Part shown: one piece after another, positions 51,301 through 59,068 of the stretch
Layout: each line of letters begins with the position of its first letter
How positions within the stretch are numbered: position 1 is the first letter of the stretch
Origin: Allodiplogaster sudhausi
Taxonomy: Eukaryota; Nematoda; Chromadorea; Rhabditida; Diplogasteridae
Length of the DNA: 64,000 bases
Direction of reading: 5' to 3'
Assembly (NCBI GenBank): GCA_945643635.1
Contig: CALZFC010000058.1
Coordinates: forward strand, 2,169,001-2,233,000
Notes under the pieces: model-generated
Databases searched by the model: none
What the model was told of the DNA's origin: nothing
What the model saw: only the letters and a program-made list of their open reading frames with translations
Translations under genes and position numbers: made by a program

Positions 51301-54300
51301 TCCACTTCCCTCATTCTGCCGGCGTGATGGAAATCATATTCCGCCTCTAGAAAAGGGAAGAACGAAAGGTTTGTCTCGTGCGGATCCGCTGATGTCGTTC
51401 CATCTTCATAATTGACCTTACGAGGAAGTCCAAGAGTGATTGACTCTTTGGGGATCTTGAGTGAGCCAGAGGTGGGCAGGGCAGAACCTGGCACTCCATC
51501 TTCATGAGCGAGGAGCTCCACAAAGACACTGGAATCTTGTGCGGTCTGGATCAAGTGGACGTCGAGCTTTGTGCTGTTAGAATCAGCTGTTTGTGATGGG
51601 GCATCCTGCTTTGCAATCCGCGATTCCGAAAGACCTTTCGTGGATCTTTCGTTGCACTCCGTCTGCTGCACGAAGTCGGCCTTCTCATATTCCGTCTGCG
51701 AGAGAACATCGCGGCGATCTGCATGATCCTGAGCGTCCGGCCCTTCAAATGTTTCAGGTTCACGAGAAACGACTGCTGGCATTTCACTTGGAATAATCTT
51801 TTCGGCAGATTTGTTTTGAGTTACTTCTCGTATTTCCAAGGGAGCGTCAAAGTCGAGCGTCGCTTCAACAACTTTGCGAACAACATTCTCCTTTTTCGGA
51901 CATTCAGGACTCGGTGATGAGCTCCTTCGCATCTCGCTTACAGATATTCCGATTTCTTGACCTCTAAATAAGAGCTTTTGAGGTAGCTCAACGGATCTGG
52001 GCTGTGGATATGGGTTTCCTTCAGCCCTCTTTGCCTTATCCGACAAGCCAATGTAGACAGCTCGAGATTGCTTACCATAGCAGACACCGAATACCGGGAA
52101 AACAGCTTCACAGAAAGCAGACGATTCGTTTCCACGTAATTGCGATGTTATACTGCACATGGTTGAACTTGCTTCAACTTTTGCTGACTGGCTGATGTGC
52201 AGATCAGATGATAATGTCTCAGAAATCGCTTCAATTCTACCGATATTCTGTGCCACCTCTGCTTGTGATATCGACTCTCTCCTCTTTTCAACTTCCTCGA
52301 TTGTTTTCCTTGTTTTTGGTAACACTGGTGGAGCGGCCTTTCTACTTGTTGGACGTGACTCATAGCTTGGACTATTTGCGGTGATAGATGCGTTGACCGA
52401 AGCTTTTTGTTTCGTGACTCGAAGAGTGATCTTCGCTTGGCCGGTATCGAAGTAGCGGTGAACGGTGTGCGTCTCTTTCAACGTTGCATTATAAATTTCC
52501 ATCTTTGAGAGATCGAACTCGGAGGTTGATGTAATCATTCGCCCCCGAGTTGAATCAACCGATGCCCGGTCGGGCGAAGAAGTTTTGTTCGGTGCTTGAA
52601 TTGCACAGTTATCGTCGTAGTCAGTCTCAGCGCCTCCCTCGAGTTCCTCGTCATAGACGGAGGTCTTGCTCGGGGTATGATTGACAAAGCGACGAGCACC
52701 GTCCTCATCGACAGCATTCATGCATGGCCGACTTGGTCCTAGAGTCGCGTACGGGTCTGCCACGTCCAGCAAGTGGGCATCTTCTTCTTCGACTGCTAAA
52801 ATAGTGATAGATGAAGAAGAGATACAGAGAAGCAGCCGCGAAGTTCCGACCCGATTCTTAGATTCATTCCGTCTTTCATTCGATGCCACCTTCGATCACT
52901 ACACAACTAGCACAGCATGCACAGACTCGAGCGGTTTAACACAAAACGCAAAGATAACAAAAGCAATGTCACTTCACGCAGCCTTTCGAAGGAGAGAGAG
53001 AGAGAGGGGAAGGATGGTACATAAAAGCAAGAGTAAACAACTTTTACTTTACTGCCCAGGAGGTTAGTGAAGAAGGAATGAAATGGAAAGCGAATGAACG
53101 GCACATTTTCGGCAATGCTTTATCCTTTTTAGATACCTCTTTTGTAAGATAAATTATTCTTAAGCAACATTGCATGATATTTGCATATTGCGCCTTTGGC
53201 ATCTGGGATACAATGATCATCCCATAAAAAATTAAGGAGAATTCTTAAAGCACTCGATCTGTGATGCTGTTTCTAGAGGCGAAGTGTCGAAAGCAACAAC
53301 TAATGAATGATCACATTCAACATTTCAAAAAAGAAGAATCGTTCGGTAAAGTGAGAGAAATAAAAAGAGAAATGAACTGACGATGGACGGCAAAGAAGCA
53401 TTGAGTGCGTGCTCTGCCGGCGTCGTTCGCTGCCTCGCAAGCGTACTCTCCTTCGTCCTCTTGCAGAACTTCATGGATGCGCAGCAGGCACACGCCGTCC
53501 TCGTACACAACTGTGTAGTCGCTGAAAGTTATTCTCATCTCTTCGTTTAGTAGTTGTTATTCATAGGACCCGAATAATAGATTAAAATATCCTTGTCCTT
53601 GTCTTAGGCAGCACTTTCCTCCTGGAATTGAATATAATTACCCAGAAAAGAATGGTGTCCCGACATTTAGTCAAAACACCTTTCGTGAAATAAATATAAT
53701 TTTGCTAGAGGAACATCCCGCAAAATGTAATTTGACGAAGTGTCGTTTGACGAAAAAAATTAACAAAAAAAGGAATTTACCGATCGCTCTCGACGGGGTC
53801 TCCATCGACTGTCCATTGGACTTCAGGCATCGGCACTCCCTTTACTGTGCATTTGAAGACTGCTGGCTCCCCCACGCGACCACTCATATTCGCCAAGGCT
53901 TTCATGAATTTCGGCATTTCAAAGCCAGTGCCAGAGGACGACTCCGACACCGAACACATGGCAGACTACAAGAAAAGATGAGAAGTTATCACATTTTGTC
54001 GAGCAAAGAAACTGCAGACTTCATCATTTCCAGAAGAGAATGAAGAAGTTCGCTCCACTGCTGCATTCACCGCCCCGCTGTCCACTGCTTGTCCTTCCTG
54101 GAGGGGCGTGCTCAATGCAACCACAATTTCGACACTCTGCAACATTAAGAAGATCATACCACAACTACAATCTTTTCTGCTTGTGCAAGTACATGATACA
54201 CGCTTTACTTCTTCAAACTTTGAATGGACTTGCGCATTCTCAACCTGATCAGGACAGCTTGCTTCAACTTCCACGAATACAGCGACAACATTCTGCTCGC

Positions 54301-54571
54301 GATCCTCGGTGCTTGCCTCTGACAACTGCCGACGGTGCTTAAATGAGGGCTAACTCTTATTTAAAGAAGGGCATTTTAGGACGGCTATATACTACCTTTA
54401 TCCAACGAGTTTCATTCTTGGAATGAAGACTTGGAAAGATGAGTTGTTTCACGGCTAAATCAGCGTCTTCCTGGACAGTGCTGTCGTATTCAATCACTAA
54501 TTCTTGATGAGCTACGTCGCCGGTCCGAACCAATGAGACGGTCACATTAGACATCTTAAAGTGCATAGATA

Positions 54572-54635
<64 letters not shown>

Positions 54636-57600
54636 TGTATATATGAATATATAAGACAGAGTTGAATGGAACCTTGAGTTTATTGGCAGCGGATGCGAGT
54701 TGAATGAGTTGCGGAATATGTCTGCGTGCCTCGTCGACCATGGCGATCTGCTCACCCTGGTCGGCCGGCCGCAGAATCTCTACGACGGTGTTCGTAGTCT
54801 CCGGCGCAGCGACTTCTTCCTCTTCCAGGCCGGCCGCACGGCGTACCTTCATAGTTCAAGTTCACTCTCTCATTCCGAGTAAAATATTCAACTTTTTATA
54901 TTCAGTAACTGCAAAAATGGAACAAAAAATAATTTAGGTGCCTTTTTCAAATATAAATATATACAAATAACAAATAATCTTGAGAATAATCAAATTTGCA
55001 TTTCCTCGTGGTCTTTTGAGTTTTGCCAACCTTCTTCAGACTCCACGTCATTGCATGAGAGAAGGTCTGAGACAGTCCTTCGAGAATAACGATGCGATGT
55101 TCCGCATTGGCATGCTTCGTGGAGGGAGAAGAGAGGAGTGTTCCAGCGCCCTCGTCGGCAGAAGTGGAAGGCTTCTGCAGAATGATCTCAAGGTCGATGT
55201 ACTGGGTGGATGGCCCGGCCGGGTCGTTGGTATGGAGAAGAAGCTCGACTTGTTCTGCTTCCATCACAGTCACCACCTTCTCGAAATCACTGTTTCCTCT
55301 GCGAATCTAAAATCCAGGAGAGTGAAGAATAGAGAATAATAGGGAACAGAAAAGGGAAGAAGAGAATGAAGGACCTCGACTGTCGCTTCTTCCTCCGACT
55401 TCAGCCCCTCCTTCATTCCGAGCACAGTGCTCATGAGAGAGTTAACATTTTCCAGTGGAGACGATTCTGGGGTGGGCGACATGAGGCGCTGCTCCAGCAT
55501 TTTCACCTAAGAGAACTTAAGAGTTCGTTGCTGACAAATCAGTTAGAAATAAACCTTCTCATCATACGATGTTGTTAGAGAAATAGATTGTTCTTGAGAT
55601 GACGAAAGCGGAGATTTTGTTGTTGCAACCACATCTTCCGAAATAAAAGCTTGTGAGTTGGCGCCAGTCGAGAAAGCCTTCAAAATGAATTTTGAGAAGT
55701 GTTGTATTTTGACATCTCACCATCATGTAGGTTGTGTGCATTTCCCATCTCAAAACAATGTATTACAATTGGTTAACTAGTGAACCTGCGTGTCCTTTGT
55801 GGGAGGCTGCGCGGCATCCGAAGGAACTTTCTTGGAAGTTGCGTCTGTGAGGGCCACTACATCCCTTTCCATGTCCGCTACTTCTACAGCTACCTCTGAT
55901 TCCTGATATTATGTCTTTATTAAAGTTGCCTAAAATTTCTCCCAAGTTATTCTATGCCACTTGCTTTGCTCTGATCTTCAGTCGTTTCCCCAGTCTTAGC
56001 TTGCTCAGGAAGAGTCTGGGAGATGGAGAGAGTCTTCTGAACCATGACATCAGCTTCTTGCTCCCTTGGTTGTCGGGGAAGCTGGAAAGTGCCAGTGACC
56101 GCATTCTCTTCGTCGACTGCTGCATCGACGCTCTGGACAGGCTGAGTTGTTGAGGGCAGGATAATGGTCGTCTGGGCAGTGGGCGTGGCCGGCTGAGAGA
56201 GACGGCCGATGGGGCCGTCCTCGGTTACCGTAACTTTGCATGAGTGGACCGAAGTGCCGTGGCAGTTGGATGCGTGGCAGTAGAATGTGCCCGCATGCTG
56301 CCAGTCAACACTGGTCAGAGTTAGCGACGTCACGTTCTTCTTGTATGACATGCTCGTGTCCCTCAAGACAAAGACAATAATTCAGTTGGCAATTAACTTT
56401 TTAACAGGTGTATGTATGAACTCCTTCTGTGGCTCGATATGGTTGCATGTTCTTTTAACAGAAAGGCATGAGATAAGATGACCGTATAAGACAGAAAAAC
56501 TGACGTGGATACGTTGATCTTCTCTTCCCCAAAATACCACTCGATGAATGGAATAGGATTCCCGCGAACGCGCGTTTCCATCCGCAGCGGTTCGCCCTTT
56601 CGTGCAGAGTACTCTTCATACTTCGAGTCGAATCTGAACCATTATCTCCTAGGCTACTCTTCTTATTTTACGCTCGACCGATTTATAAAGTCGTTGTAAA
56701 AGTTAGGATACTGTCAAAGGAATCGAGAAACGCACTTTGGTGCTCCAGCCTCTCGCAGACTTTCGCAGGCAGTCATGAAGCTTTCGTCGTCCTCTTCAGT
56801 CTCCTCTTCTTCTTCCTCCTGCTCAAGAATAGTTCTGACTGCGTCTGCGACGGCATCCACGACGACGATGGCAACCATCTCGGTCGCCATGGACTCGGCC
56901 ACCTTCACGAGCAGCTTGTACTCCTCTTAAATTATTCAGCATAAACGAGAAAGTGACAAGAAATTACGACCTTCTTTCTTGCGAATTTCGGTAGTTTCCT
57001 GCAGGCTCTCGGCAAGTGAATCAGGTTTCTTCTCGAAGACTTCCGAAGCGGGCGTTTCGGGCTTTAACGATGGAGATGCCGGCTTCTCAACCAGCTTCTC
57101 GACCTTTTCCTTGACGACAGTCGTCTGTGATTCATCTTCTGGCGGAGTCTCGGTCACTTTCACGATGACGACATCTTCCATGTCGGGGGGTGTGTCCTCT
57201 GGCTGCTTCTTCATCGCTGCCAACTTGCACGTGCTCTCGGTCATGCCAAACTCGCTCTCGGCGCGGCAGGCGAATTCTCCTGGAAATAACTCATTGTCTT
57301 ATTGCACATGTTGAAATGACAGTGAATATGACCATAATCTTCGTCGGAAGGCGAGTGAATGGTCAGGGAGAGCGTGCCATCGGATAAGGAATGCATTTCG
57401 AAGTTCGGAGATGCCTCCACTTTCACAGAGTCTTTCCACCAGCTCACCGTTGTCGGAGACGATGTTTCCAGCTAAACTTCTTTTACTAAAATCTGTCAAG
57501 ATTTTCGCTGACTTCATAACCGATGTGTGGTTTGCACGTCAAGAAAGAAAGTGAAAGCAAGCAAATGACCTTGCAGACGAGATGGACGCAGTTCTGGTCG

Positions 57601-58368
57601 AGTTCTGGTTCGACGACAAGAGTCTCGATGAACTTGGGCGAGAGCATCACGACTTCGACGTCGTCGTCGTTCAGCTCGCGTGCCATGGCCGAATCGGCTG
57701 CTGCCGCCTTCTCGGCCGGGTCCTCTTTTGCTTCAAGTCTCATTACTTTATATTTTTGGTCTTATTCTCAATTTGAAATTTCGCCCCTCTTTCATCCTGC
57801 ATGAATCTTCTGTTATCACACCTTGGATGGCAATATACGCTGCTGTTTCTGCGCTTCCGTGAGGATTACTAGCACTGCATTTGTAGATTCCCGCGTGTTC
57901 TGTGTAGACTTCAGGCTGGACGAGCTCGCAGACTCCGTCCGAAAGAATCTAAATGTCGCTCATTCCAAACAAATATTTGTTGACTCGAGAAAAAAGGCAA
58001 ACAGGCAATTACCGCAATAGCGAGGTCTTTCTTATTGGGAAGGTCATCCACAACGACGTCATCCTTCGACCACTTCACCACCGCCGATGGCTCTGCGTCA
58101 ATCTTGCAGCGCAATTCCAAGCGAGAGCCTGCACTCACGATCAGACATAGCGAATAATATGCTTTAAGTTCTTAATCGAGAATTTCTGCCTCCTACCCGC
58201 TTAAAAATTGCATAACTTCATAATTGATTTGCTGCCCTGTGATACAGTTTCCGTCTCACAACACTTCCGACTGACCTTCCTGAAGGGTTTGCGAATGGAG
58301 AGGTGTCATGATCTTTGGCGCTCGTTCATTTGGCAGGGATGGCGACACGAGTTCATACGAATCTGATT
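1..58368 (-). CDS. Titin/TTN-1-like giant sarcomeric protein, partial at both ends
   Basis: A giant muscle spring protein is inferred from ten I-set-like Ig domains, followed by PEVK-like repeats and a charged helical repeat array. About 30 exons can be defined on the minus strand from 58368 leftwards. Donor and acceptor phases match at every junction except one exon near 55.6 kb. Introns are mostly 50 to 700 bp, and several acceptors are the TTTTCAG/TTTTAG type common in nematodes. The N-terminus lies beyond the first visible exon, and the remaining C-terminal part (in titins more Ig/Fn3 domains and a kinase) would lie left of base 1. C. elegans TTN-1 is known to combine Ig domains, short-repeat elastic regions and coiled coils, so it is the best candidate ortholog. 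UNC-89 and Drosophila Sallimus are the main alternatives. No kinase or Fn3 domain is visible here. Orthology is inferred; the exon structure is read directly. Confidence 0.75.
1254..1824. other. Cluster of three 1-base deletions that together restore frame
   Basis: At 1254-1257 TTTT stands for TTTTT, at 1380/1381 one G of GG is missing, and at about 1820-1824 one base of the CTTCTTCTTCTC run is missing, each judged against dozens of sister units. The net change is minus three, so the coding frame right of 1824 continues left of 1254. Confidence 0.7.
7479..7482. other. Frame-breaking 1-base deletion in a T run
   Basis: GTCTTTTCTTC where all sister units have GTCTTTTTCTTC. It lies inside a TEAADAEKKK-type truncated unit and shifts the minus-strand frame by one. 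Confidence 0.75.
14774..39917 (-). CDS. PEVK-like elastic repeat region (first part of the giant exon)
   Basis: The exon opens at 39917 after CCATTTTTAG and enters DTSEWKTERTLDALQLADEK, then repeats. The basic unit is 37 residues (111 bp) with the core EEAKQVDDKPVELKQVEQ followed by a Lys/Pro/Glu-rich half containing ELAEETVEKKPEAPV. It is dominated by P, E, V and K, with A, D, Q and T, and lacks Gly, Cys and most aromatics. I estimate about 157 units. Runs of 2 to 13 units are separated by a distinct spacer of about 112 residues (23 copies). Such composition is known in titin PEVK segments, which act as entropic springs, so elasticity is the inferred role. The frame is open for 7,645 codons down to 16877; there a G run is one base short (GGGG versus GGGGG in sister copies) and the frame shifts once. 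Confidence 0.82.
16615..39700 (-). repeat. 23 copies of a roughly 112-residue spacer within the PEVK-like array
   Basis: The spacer has a KPEQVQETPEI entry, an LMQ(K/E)EEVSVAEKIGKT segment, the aromatic-containing VDLLFSKPHLFSSIEVEVLV, then SYEFTGFDLKKIRQAPGKPE and an acidic NEEEKQESPV exit. Copies are marked by a common motif at 16768, 17325, 17994, 18885, 20331, 22110, 23889, 24891, 25782, 26451, 27120, 27789, 29013, 30342, 31116, 32445, 33552, 34437, 35322, 36318, 37536, 38205 and 39540. It is the only part of the array with Phe, Tyr, Ile and Gly. I recognise no known domain. Confidence 0.85.
16873..16876. other. Frame-breaking 1-base deletion in a G run
   Basis: Sister spacer copies read CGGGGG; this one reads CGGGG. 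The loss ends the 7,645-codon frame (stop at 16866-16868) and the next 3,409-codon frame resumes at once. It is either an assembly error in a near-identical repeat or a real mutation. Confidence 0.8.
40003..40127 (-). CDS. Short exon between Ig10 and the repeat exon
   Basis: 125 bp, 41 codons plus a split codon, from TCGTTGCAG|AT to ACG|GTATGG. It encodes a mixed hydrophobic and acidic segment (DLAYVQIDMHVLCEKELVNA and onwards) with no recognised domain. It joins Ig10 in phase 1 and the giant exon in phase 0. Confidence 0.65.
40219..41071 (-). CDS. Ig domain 10, three exons
   Basis: Exons 41019..41071 (53 bp), 40665..40759 and 40219..40361. Together they give GQRPHFITQLPPQLFVK, then SVVLKCKFVGQPLPVVTWE (Cys and Trp), then VFQCTAANAFGSASTACRL (second Cys, N-x-F-G turn): a fully canonical I-set domain. 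It is the last Ig domain before the repeat arrays. Phases 2, 0, 2 and 1 match. Confidence 0.85.
40797..40946. mobile_element. MITE-like element, second family, copy A
   Basis: The left end TTCCTCCAAAATGGCCGA is complemented imperfectly at the right (TTTTGGCGGAA, 40936-40946). A related copy lies at 46082-46461, sharing a 20-bp left end and a later GAAATTCCA...ACAACTAT order. About 150 bp, intronic and without coding capacity. Confidence 0.35.
41072..41789 (-). other. 718-bp intron
   Basis: AT-rich intron between Ig9 and Ig10. A frame opposite the Ig10 entry stays open to 41114, but the phase requires the TTCTGCAG acceptor at 41072-41073 instead. Nothing else recognisable. Confidence 0.6.
41790..42478 (-). 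CDS. Linker exon and Ig domain 9
   Basis: Exons 42382..42478 (linker, TVEEVRVVVDLRCRQQ), 42126..42327 and 41790..41935. The second exon starts after a perfect TTTTCAG and encodes APEFLHSLLPSYVLEEGAK followed by FKGVPLPKVVWYLNSN. The third completes the Ig fold with GILECAASNSSGSTRLQ. The first Cys position is Phe (VFKVVF), while the Trp and second Cys are present. Phases 1, 2 and 1 all match. Confidence 0.8.
42568..43386. repeat. CT-rich minisatellite in intron
   Basis: About 38 tandem units of 21-22 bp built on CTCTCTCGATCTCTCTTT, with variants that alternate in a roughly 86-bp higher-order pattern. The array decays at the right into CTCTCGTCTC variants. It fills the intron 42479-43633. It lacks stops in several frames on both strands; on the minus strand it would read as an Arg/Glu/Asp repeat. 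No splice sites clearly bound it, so I treat it as non-coding. Confidence 0.85.
43634..44971 (-). CDS. Two linker exons between Ig8 and Ig9
   Basis: Exons 44778..44971 (64 codons) and 43634..43768 (45 codons) encode acidic, Ser/Glu/Val-rich sequence without a known domain, for example SGQEEPYIEQVVEQKVAVVD. The first ends at ACCCAAGAG|GTCGAC. If that donor is not used, translation reaches a stop at 44715-44717 after 20 more residues. Phase 0 joins both exons and the following one. Confidence 0.65.
43953..44617. mobile_element. 665-bp TA-flanked inverted-repeat element (mariner-like MITE)
   Basis: It begins CAGTACCGTCCAACA and ends with the complement, with TA on each side (43951-43952, 44618-44619). 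Inverted arms of about 228 bp (to about 44180 and from about 44390) differ by roughly a dozen changes, so it is older than the 45356 copy. Both elements share the terminal 15-mer pattern, a run of GATTAAT-type units and an ATTAATTTAAATAATT block just inside. No open transposase frame. It sits in an intron of the titin-like gene. Confidence 0.85.
45092..46709 (-). CDS. Ig domain 8, three exons
   Basis: Exons 46540..46709, 45987..46046 (60 bp, 20 codons) and 45092..45236. The Ig sequence runs PADEETVVPLGASTTISCE, then KKAIWEK, then LTITNVELADSGEYSVLVDG. It has the first Cys and the Trp but a Val replaces the usual second Cys. Phases are 1, 0, 0 and 1 and all match. Both internal introns host repetitive DNA: a MITE-like element in the first and a 478-bp palindromic element in the second. 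Confidence 0.75.
45303..45350. repeat. (CATA)n microsatellite
   Basis: About ten tandem CATA units followed by TATG units lie directly beside the palindromic element. Similar TACATA/TATG runs flank most elements in these introns. Confidence 0.9.
45356..45833. mobile_element. 478-bp palindromic TA-flanked inverted-repeat element (mariner-like MITE)
   Basis: The element starts CAGTCCCGCCCAACA and ends in its exact complement, flanked on both sides by TA, the Tc1/mariner target. Two arms of about 219 bp (45356-45574 and 45615-45833) are nearly perfect inverted copies around a 40-base loop; I count about one mismatch. No transposase frame is present, so it must be non-autonomous. It lies in an intron of the Ig8 region. 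The near-identity of the arms implies recent insertion or repair. Confidence 0.88.
46082..46461. mobile_element. MITE-like element, second family, copy B
   Basis: The block 46082-46101 (starting TGTTCCTCCAAAATGG) is matched in inverted orientation at 46444-46456 and just beyond, with weaker pairing inwards including GCGCGC tracts. The same 20-bp left end occurs at 40795-40814, and other short matches follow in the same order. This suggests a dispersed inverted-repeat element with no coding capacity. No target-site duplication was identified. Confidence 0.4.
46710..47364 (-). other. 655-bp intron
   Basis: AT-rich intron between Ig7 and Ig8. No exon, RNA gene or element is apparent. A short open stretch ending in ARVLVEPDD near 47285-47310 resembles an Ig G strand but lacks splice sites. 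Confidence 0.5.
47365..47712 (-). CDS. Ig domain 7 exon
   Basis: The exon starts after a CTCTTTAG acceptor and joins the 5-kb exon as GAA G|AG. After a Glu-rich lead it encodes an Ig fold: VPPGCTATIACELEASEEQR, then LRWLRDDQPIHF (Trp), then YLVIHDTQPEDSAVYSVCIG. The left boundary (C|GTGGCATGG) is chosen because it gives the right phase to the next exon; reading through would reach a stop near 47321. Confidence 0.72.
47762..52795 (-). CDS. 5-kb unique exon: disordered region, helical segment, SH3-ligand motifs, Ig5 and Ig6
   Basis: One exon of 5,034 bp, 1,677 codons plus split codons at both ends; the acceptor is CTATTTTAG. Most of it is disordered, rich in Ser, Glu, Thr and Ala, with no domain I recognise. 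A central part (about 51.3-50.5 kb) looks helical, with Leu/Glu/Arg-rich segments such as RRRELHDLFVQINHEINTIK, and ends in a lysine run. Two near-identical proline motifs, PPVAPPRKR and PPVAPPRTKR (about 50.32-50.25 kb), match SH3-ligand patterns. The C-terminal end carries Ig5 (about 48322-48075, TITCEL and IEWYRGK) and Ig6 (about 48036-47763, VVWFKERRPL), both cysteine-poor. The codons stay open in one frame for the full length, which supports constraint. A role in binding signalling or Z-disc/I-band partners is speculative. Confidence 0.8.
52796..53381 (-). other. 586-bp intron
   Basis: Intron between Ig4 and the large unique exon. It is AT-rich and contains a short GA tract near 53000. 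I see no convincing exon, RNA gene or element in it. Confidence 0.6.
53382..53965 (-). CDS. Ig domain 4, two exons
   Basis: Exons 53781..53965 and 53382..53521 encode a canonical I-set Ig domain. It begins FEMPKFMKALANMSGRVGEP, has AVFKCTVKGVPMPEVQW (Cys and Trp) and ends with GEYACEAANDAGRARTQC (second Cys and the N-x-x-G turn). The donor is CG|GTAAAT and the next acceptor TTTCAG, close to the nematode consensus. The domain exits in phase 1 into the 5-kb exon. Confidence 0.85.
54020..55902 (-). CDS. Inter-Ig linker, eight exons
   Basis: Exons 55786..55902, about 55555..55650 (5' boundary uncertain), 55375..55506, 55031..55306, 54673..54846, 54396..54554, 54245..54325 and 54020..54136. All other boundaries are phase 0, so single exons could be skipped without a frame change, which suits alternative splicing. 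The product has no recognisable domain: it is acidic, Ser/Thr/Glu-rich and low in aromatic residues, with short conserved-looking segments such as NKLK and VEIVVALSTPLQEGQ. In the exon at 55555..55678 two good coding halves lie in different frames, split near 55620. Either a shorter exon starting at 55650 or 55635 is used, or one base is extra. Function unknown; probably a flexible spacer. Confidence 0.65.
54576..54630. repeat. (AT)n microsatellite in intron
   Basis: An uninterrupted run of AT dinucleotides, about 55 bp, flanked by ATGTATAT variants, lies in the intron between exons 54673..54846 and 54396..54554. No coding signal. Confidence 0.9.
55963..55964 (-). other. GC-AG intron donor
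   Basis: The exon 55965..56361 must end in phase 0 to join exon 55786..55902. The only site that gives this is AAA|GCAAGT, a textbook GC-type donor. The nearby GT (one base off in phase) would put the next exon into a non-coding-like frame. The acceptor is ATATCAG at 55903-55904. Confidence 0.55.
55965..56925 (-). CDS. Glu-rich linker exon and Ig domain 3
   Basis: Exons 56736..56925, 56505..56633 and 55965..56361. The first encodes a linker with a run of acidic residues and ends at GAPK, the usual Ig strand A entry. The Ig fold then shows RMETRVRGNPIPFIEWYFGE with the Trp, and GTFYCHASNCHGTS with the C-terminal Cys. The position normally held by the first Cys is occupied by Met/Glu-type residues, so the disulphide is probably absent. 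A Thr/Pro/Gln-rich linker of roughly 90 residues follows. The third exon ends at a GC donor (see the separate entry). Confidence 0.78.
56971..57730 (-). CDS. Ig domain 2 plus acidic Pro/Glu/Val linker, three exons
   Basis: Exons 57570..57730, 57333..57471 and 56971..57279. After an Ala/Asp-rich lead-in the Ig fold runs from SPKFIETLVVEPEL through LVCK and SWWKDSVKV to GEFACRAESEFGMTE, with canonical Cys, Trp and Cys all present. The intron between the last two exons is only about 53 bp. The domain continues without a break into a linker of about 85 residues rich in Pro, Glu, Val and Lys (for example EDTPPDMEDVVIVKVTETPP), a small PEVK-like stretch. Confidence 0.8.
57822..58368 (-). CDS. Ig domain 1, three exons
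   Basis: Exons 58276..58368, 58013..58128 and 57822..57948 encode one complete I-set Ig domain. It starts at the APKIMTPLHSQTLQEG strand. The first Cys is in LELRCKI, the Trp in VVKWSKDD, and the second Cys in the typical GIYKCSASNPHGSA turn. Phases join cleanly: GAA G|GC, then phase 0, then a phase-1 exit. The first exon begins after an ATTCAG acceptor with two bases of a split codon, so coding sequence exists upstream. In titin-family proteins such domains serve as folded linkers or binding sites. Confidence 0.8.
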
Positions 58369-58656
58369 CTGAATGTTAAACTAATTTCAATACAAATTTA
58401 CATAGACATGTATGTATGTATGTACAAACGAATTAATGAATAATTTAATGTTACTTTCAAAATACAGTACCGCTCAACAACCAGGGGTGCAGGAACTTTC
58501 GGAACTTTCGGAAAGTTCCAAAATGTCCGATCAAATTTGTGCGTTTCTCGATAACCGCACCTCGATTTGGTTTGCATATTTGGATTCAGGCACTCGGGTT
58601 ACACCATAATTGAGCATTAAAATGTCAAGATAATGCATTTTCGACAAAATGGAAAA
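58369..58656. other. Intronic or flanking AT-rich DNA with a solitary mariner-like terminus
   Basis: Upstream of the first visible exon of the minus-strand gene. At 58463-58479 TA is followed by CAGTACCGCTCAACAA, which closely matches the ends of the two TA-flanked elements. No matching inverted end is seen in the window. Three 9-bp GGAACTTTC-type units follow. No coding signal. Confidence 0.45.
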
Positions 58657-59007
58657 TGTCGGCATGTGCCGAGTCTAGGAAGTTCTTTTCTCCCATCCTA
58701 CTAATGAATCATTCCTCCGCTTCATCTATTTTTGGTAAAGGAAAAGAATTCTAGATGAGTTGTTTTTCACCCTTCTCTTCTGCCAGACATATGAAAAGGT
58801 CTATATGAATCACCATCTCCTCCTCTTTCCTTGATATTGTGATAGAAGACAGAATGTCTGGAATGCTTTCTATCATGCTTTAAAAGGAGAAGTCAAGCAC
58901 TTATTATTCATTTTTCTCTCTTCATTTTGATTTTATGTTTGAGATGAACGGTTTAATTACCCAAGTTTGAGGGACAATAAAGGATACCTGTCTTCTTGCT
59001 CGCAACA
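58657..59007 (+). repeat. Probable 5' LTR of a BEL/Pao retroelement
   Basis: The segment starts TGTCGGCATGTGCCGA and ends CGCAACA, the usual TGT...ACA form. It contains a TTTAAAAG box at 58879-58886 and an AATAAA polyadenylation signal at 58976-58981, close to its end. It is followed two bases later by a TGG-starting primer site. The 3' LTR lies outside the window, so the boundaries cannot be confirmed by comparison. Confidence 0.5.
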
Positions 59008-59009
59008 AC

Positions 59010-59027
59010 TGGTGCGTCGGCACGCGT
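59010..59027 (+). other. Putative primer-binding site
   Basis: TGGTGCGTCGGC follows the LTR end by two bases. It is nearly complementary to the 3' end of a tRNA-Gly (ending in CCGATGCACCA), with one mismatch in 12 from memory of that tRNA. Confidence 0.4.
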
Positions 59028-59068
59028 GAATCCTGGAGCGCCAAGTCAGAGACACAGCTGTTCCAGCA

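Noticed and set aside
40000..58000. tRNA, rRNA or snRNA genes in the introns
   Set aside because: I looked for cloverleaf-like arms and conserved boxes and saw none that I could support by eye.
58490..58520. Heat-shock element (GAA/TTC units)
   Set aside because: The GAA and TTC triplets alternate, but some spacing is off the 5-bp rule, and there is no promoter evidence nearby.
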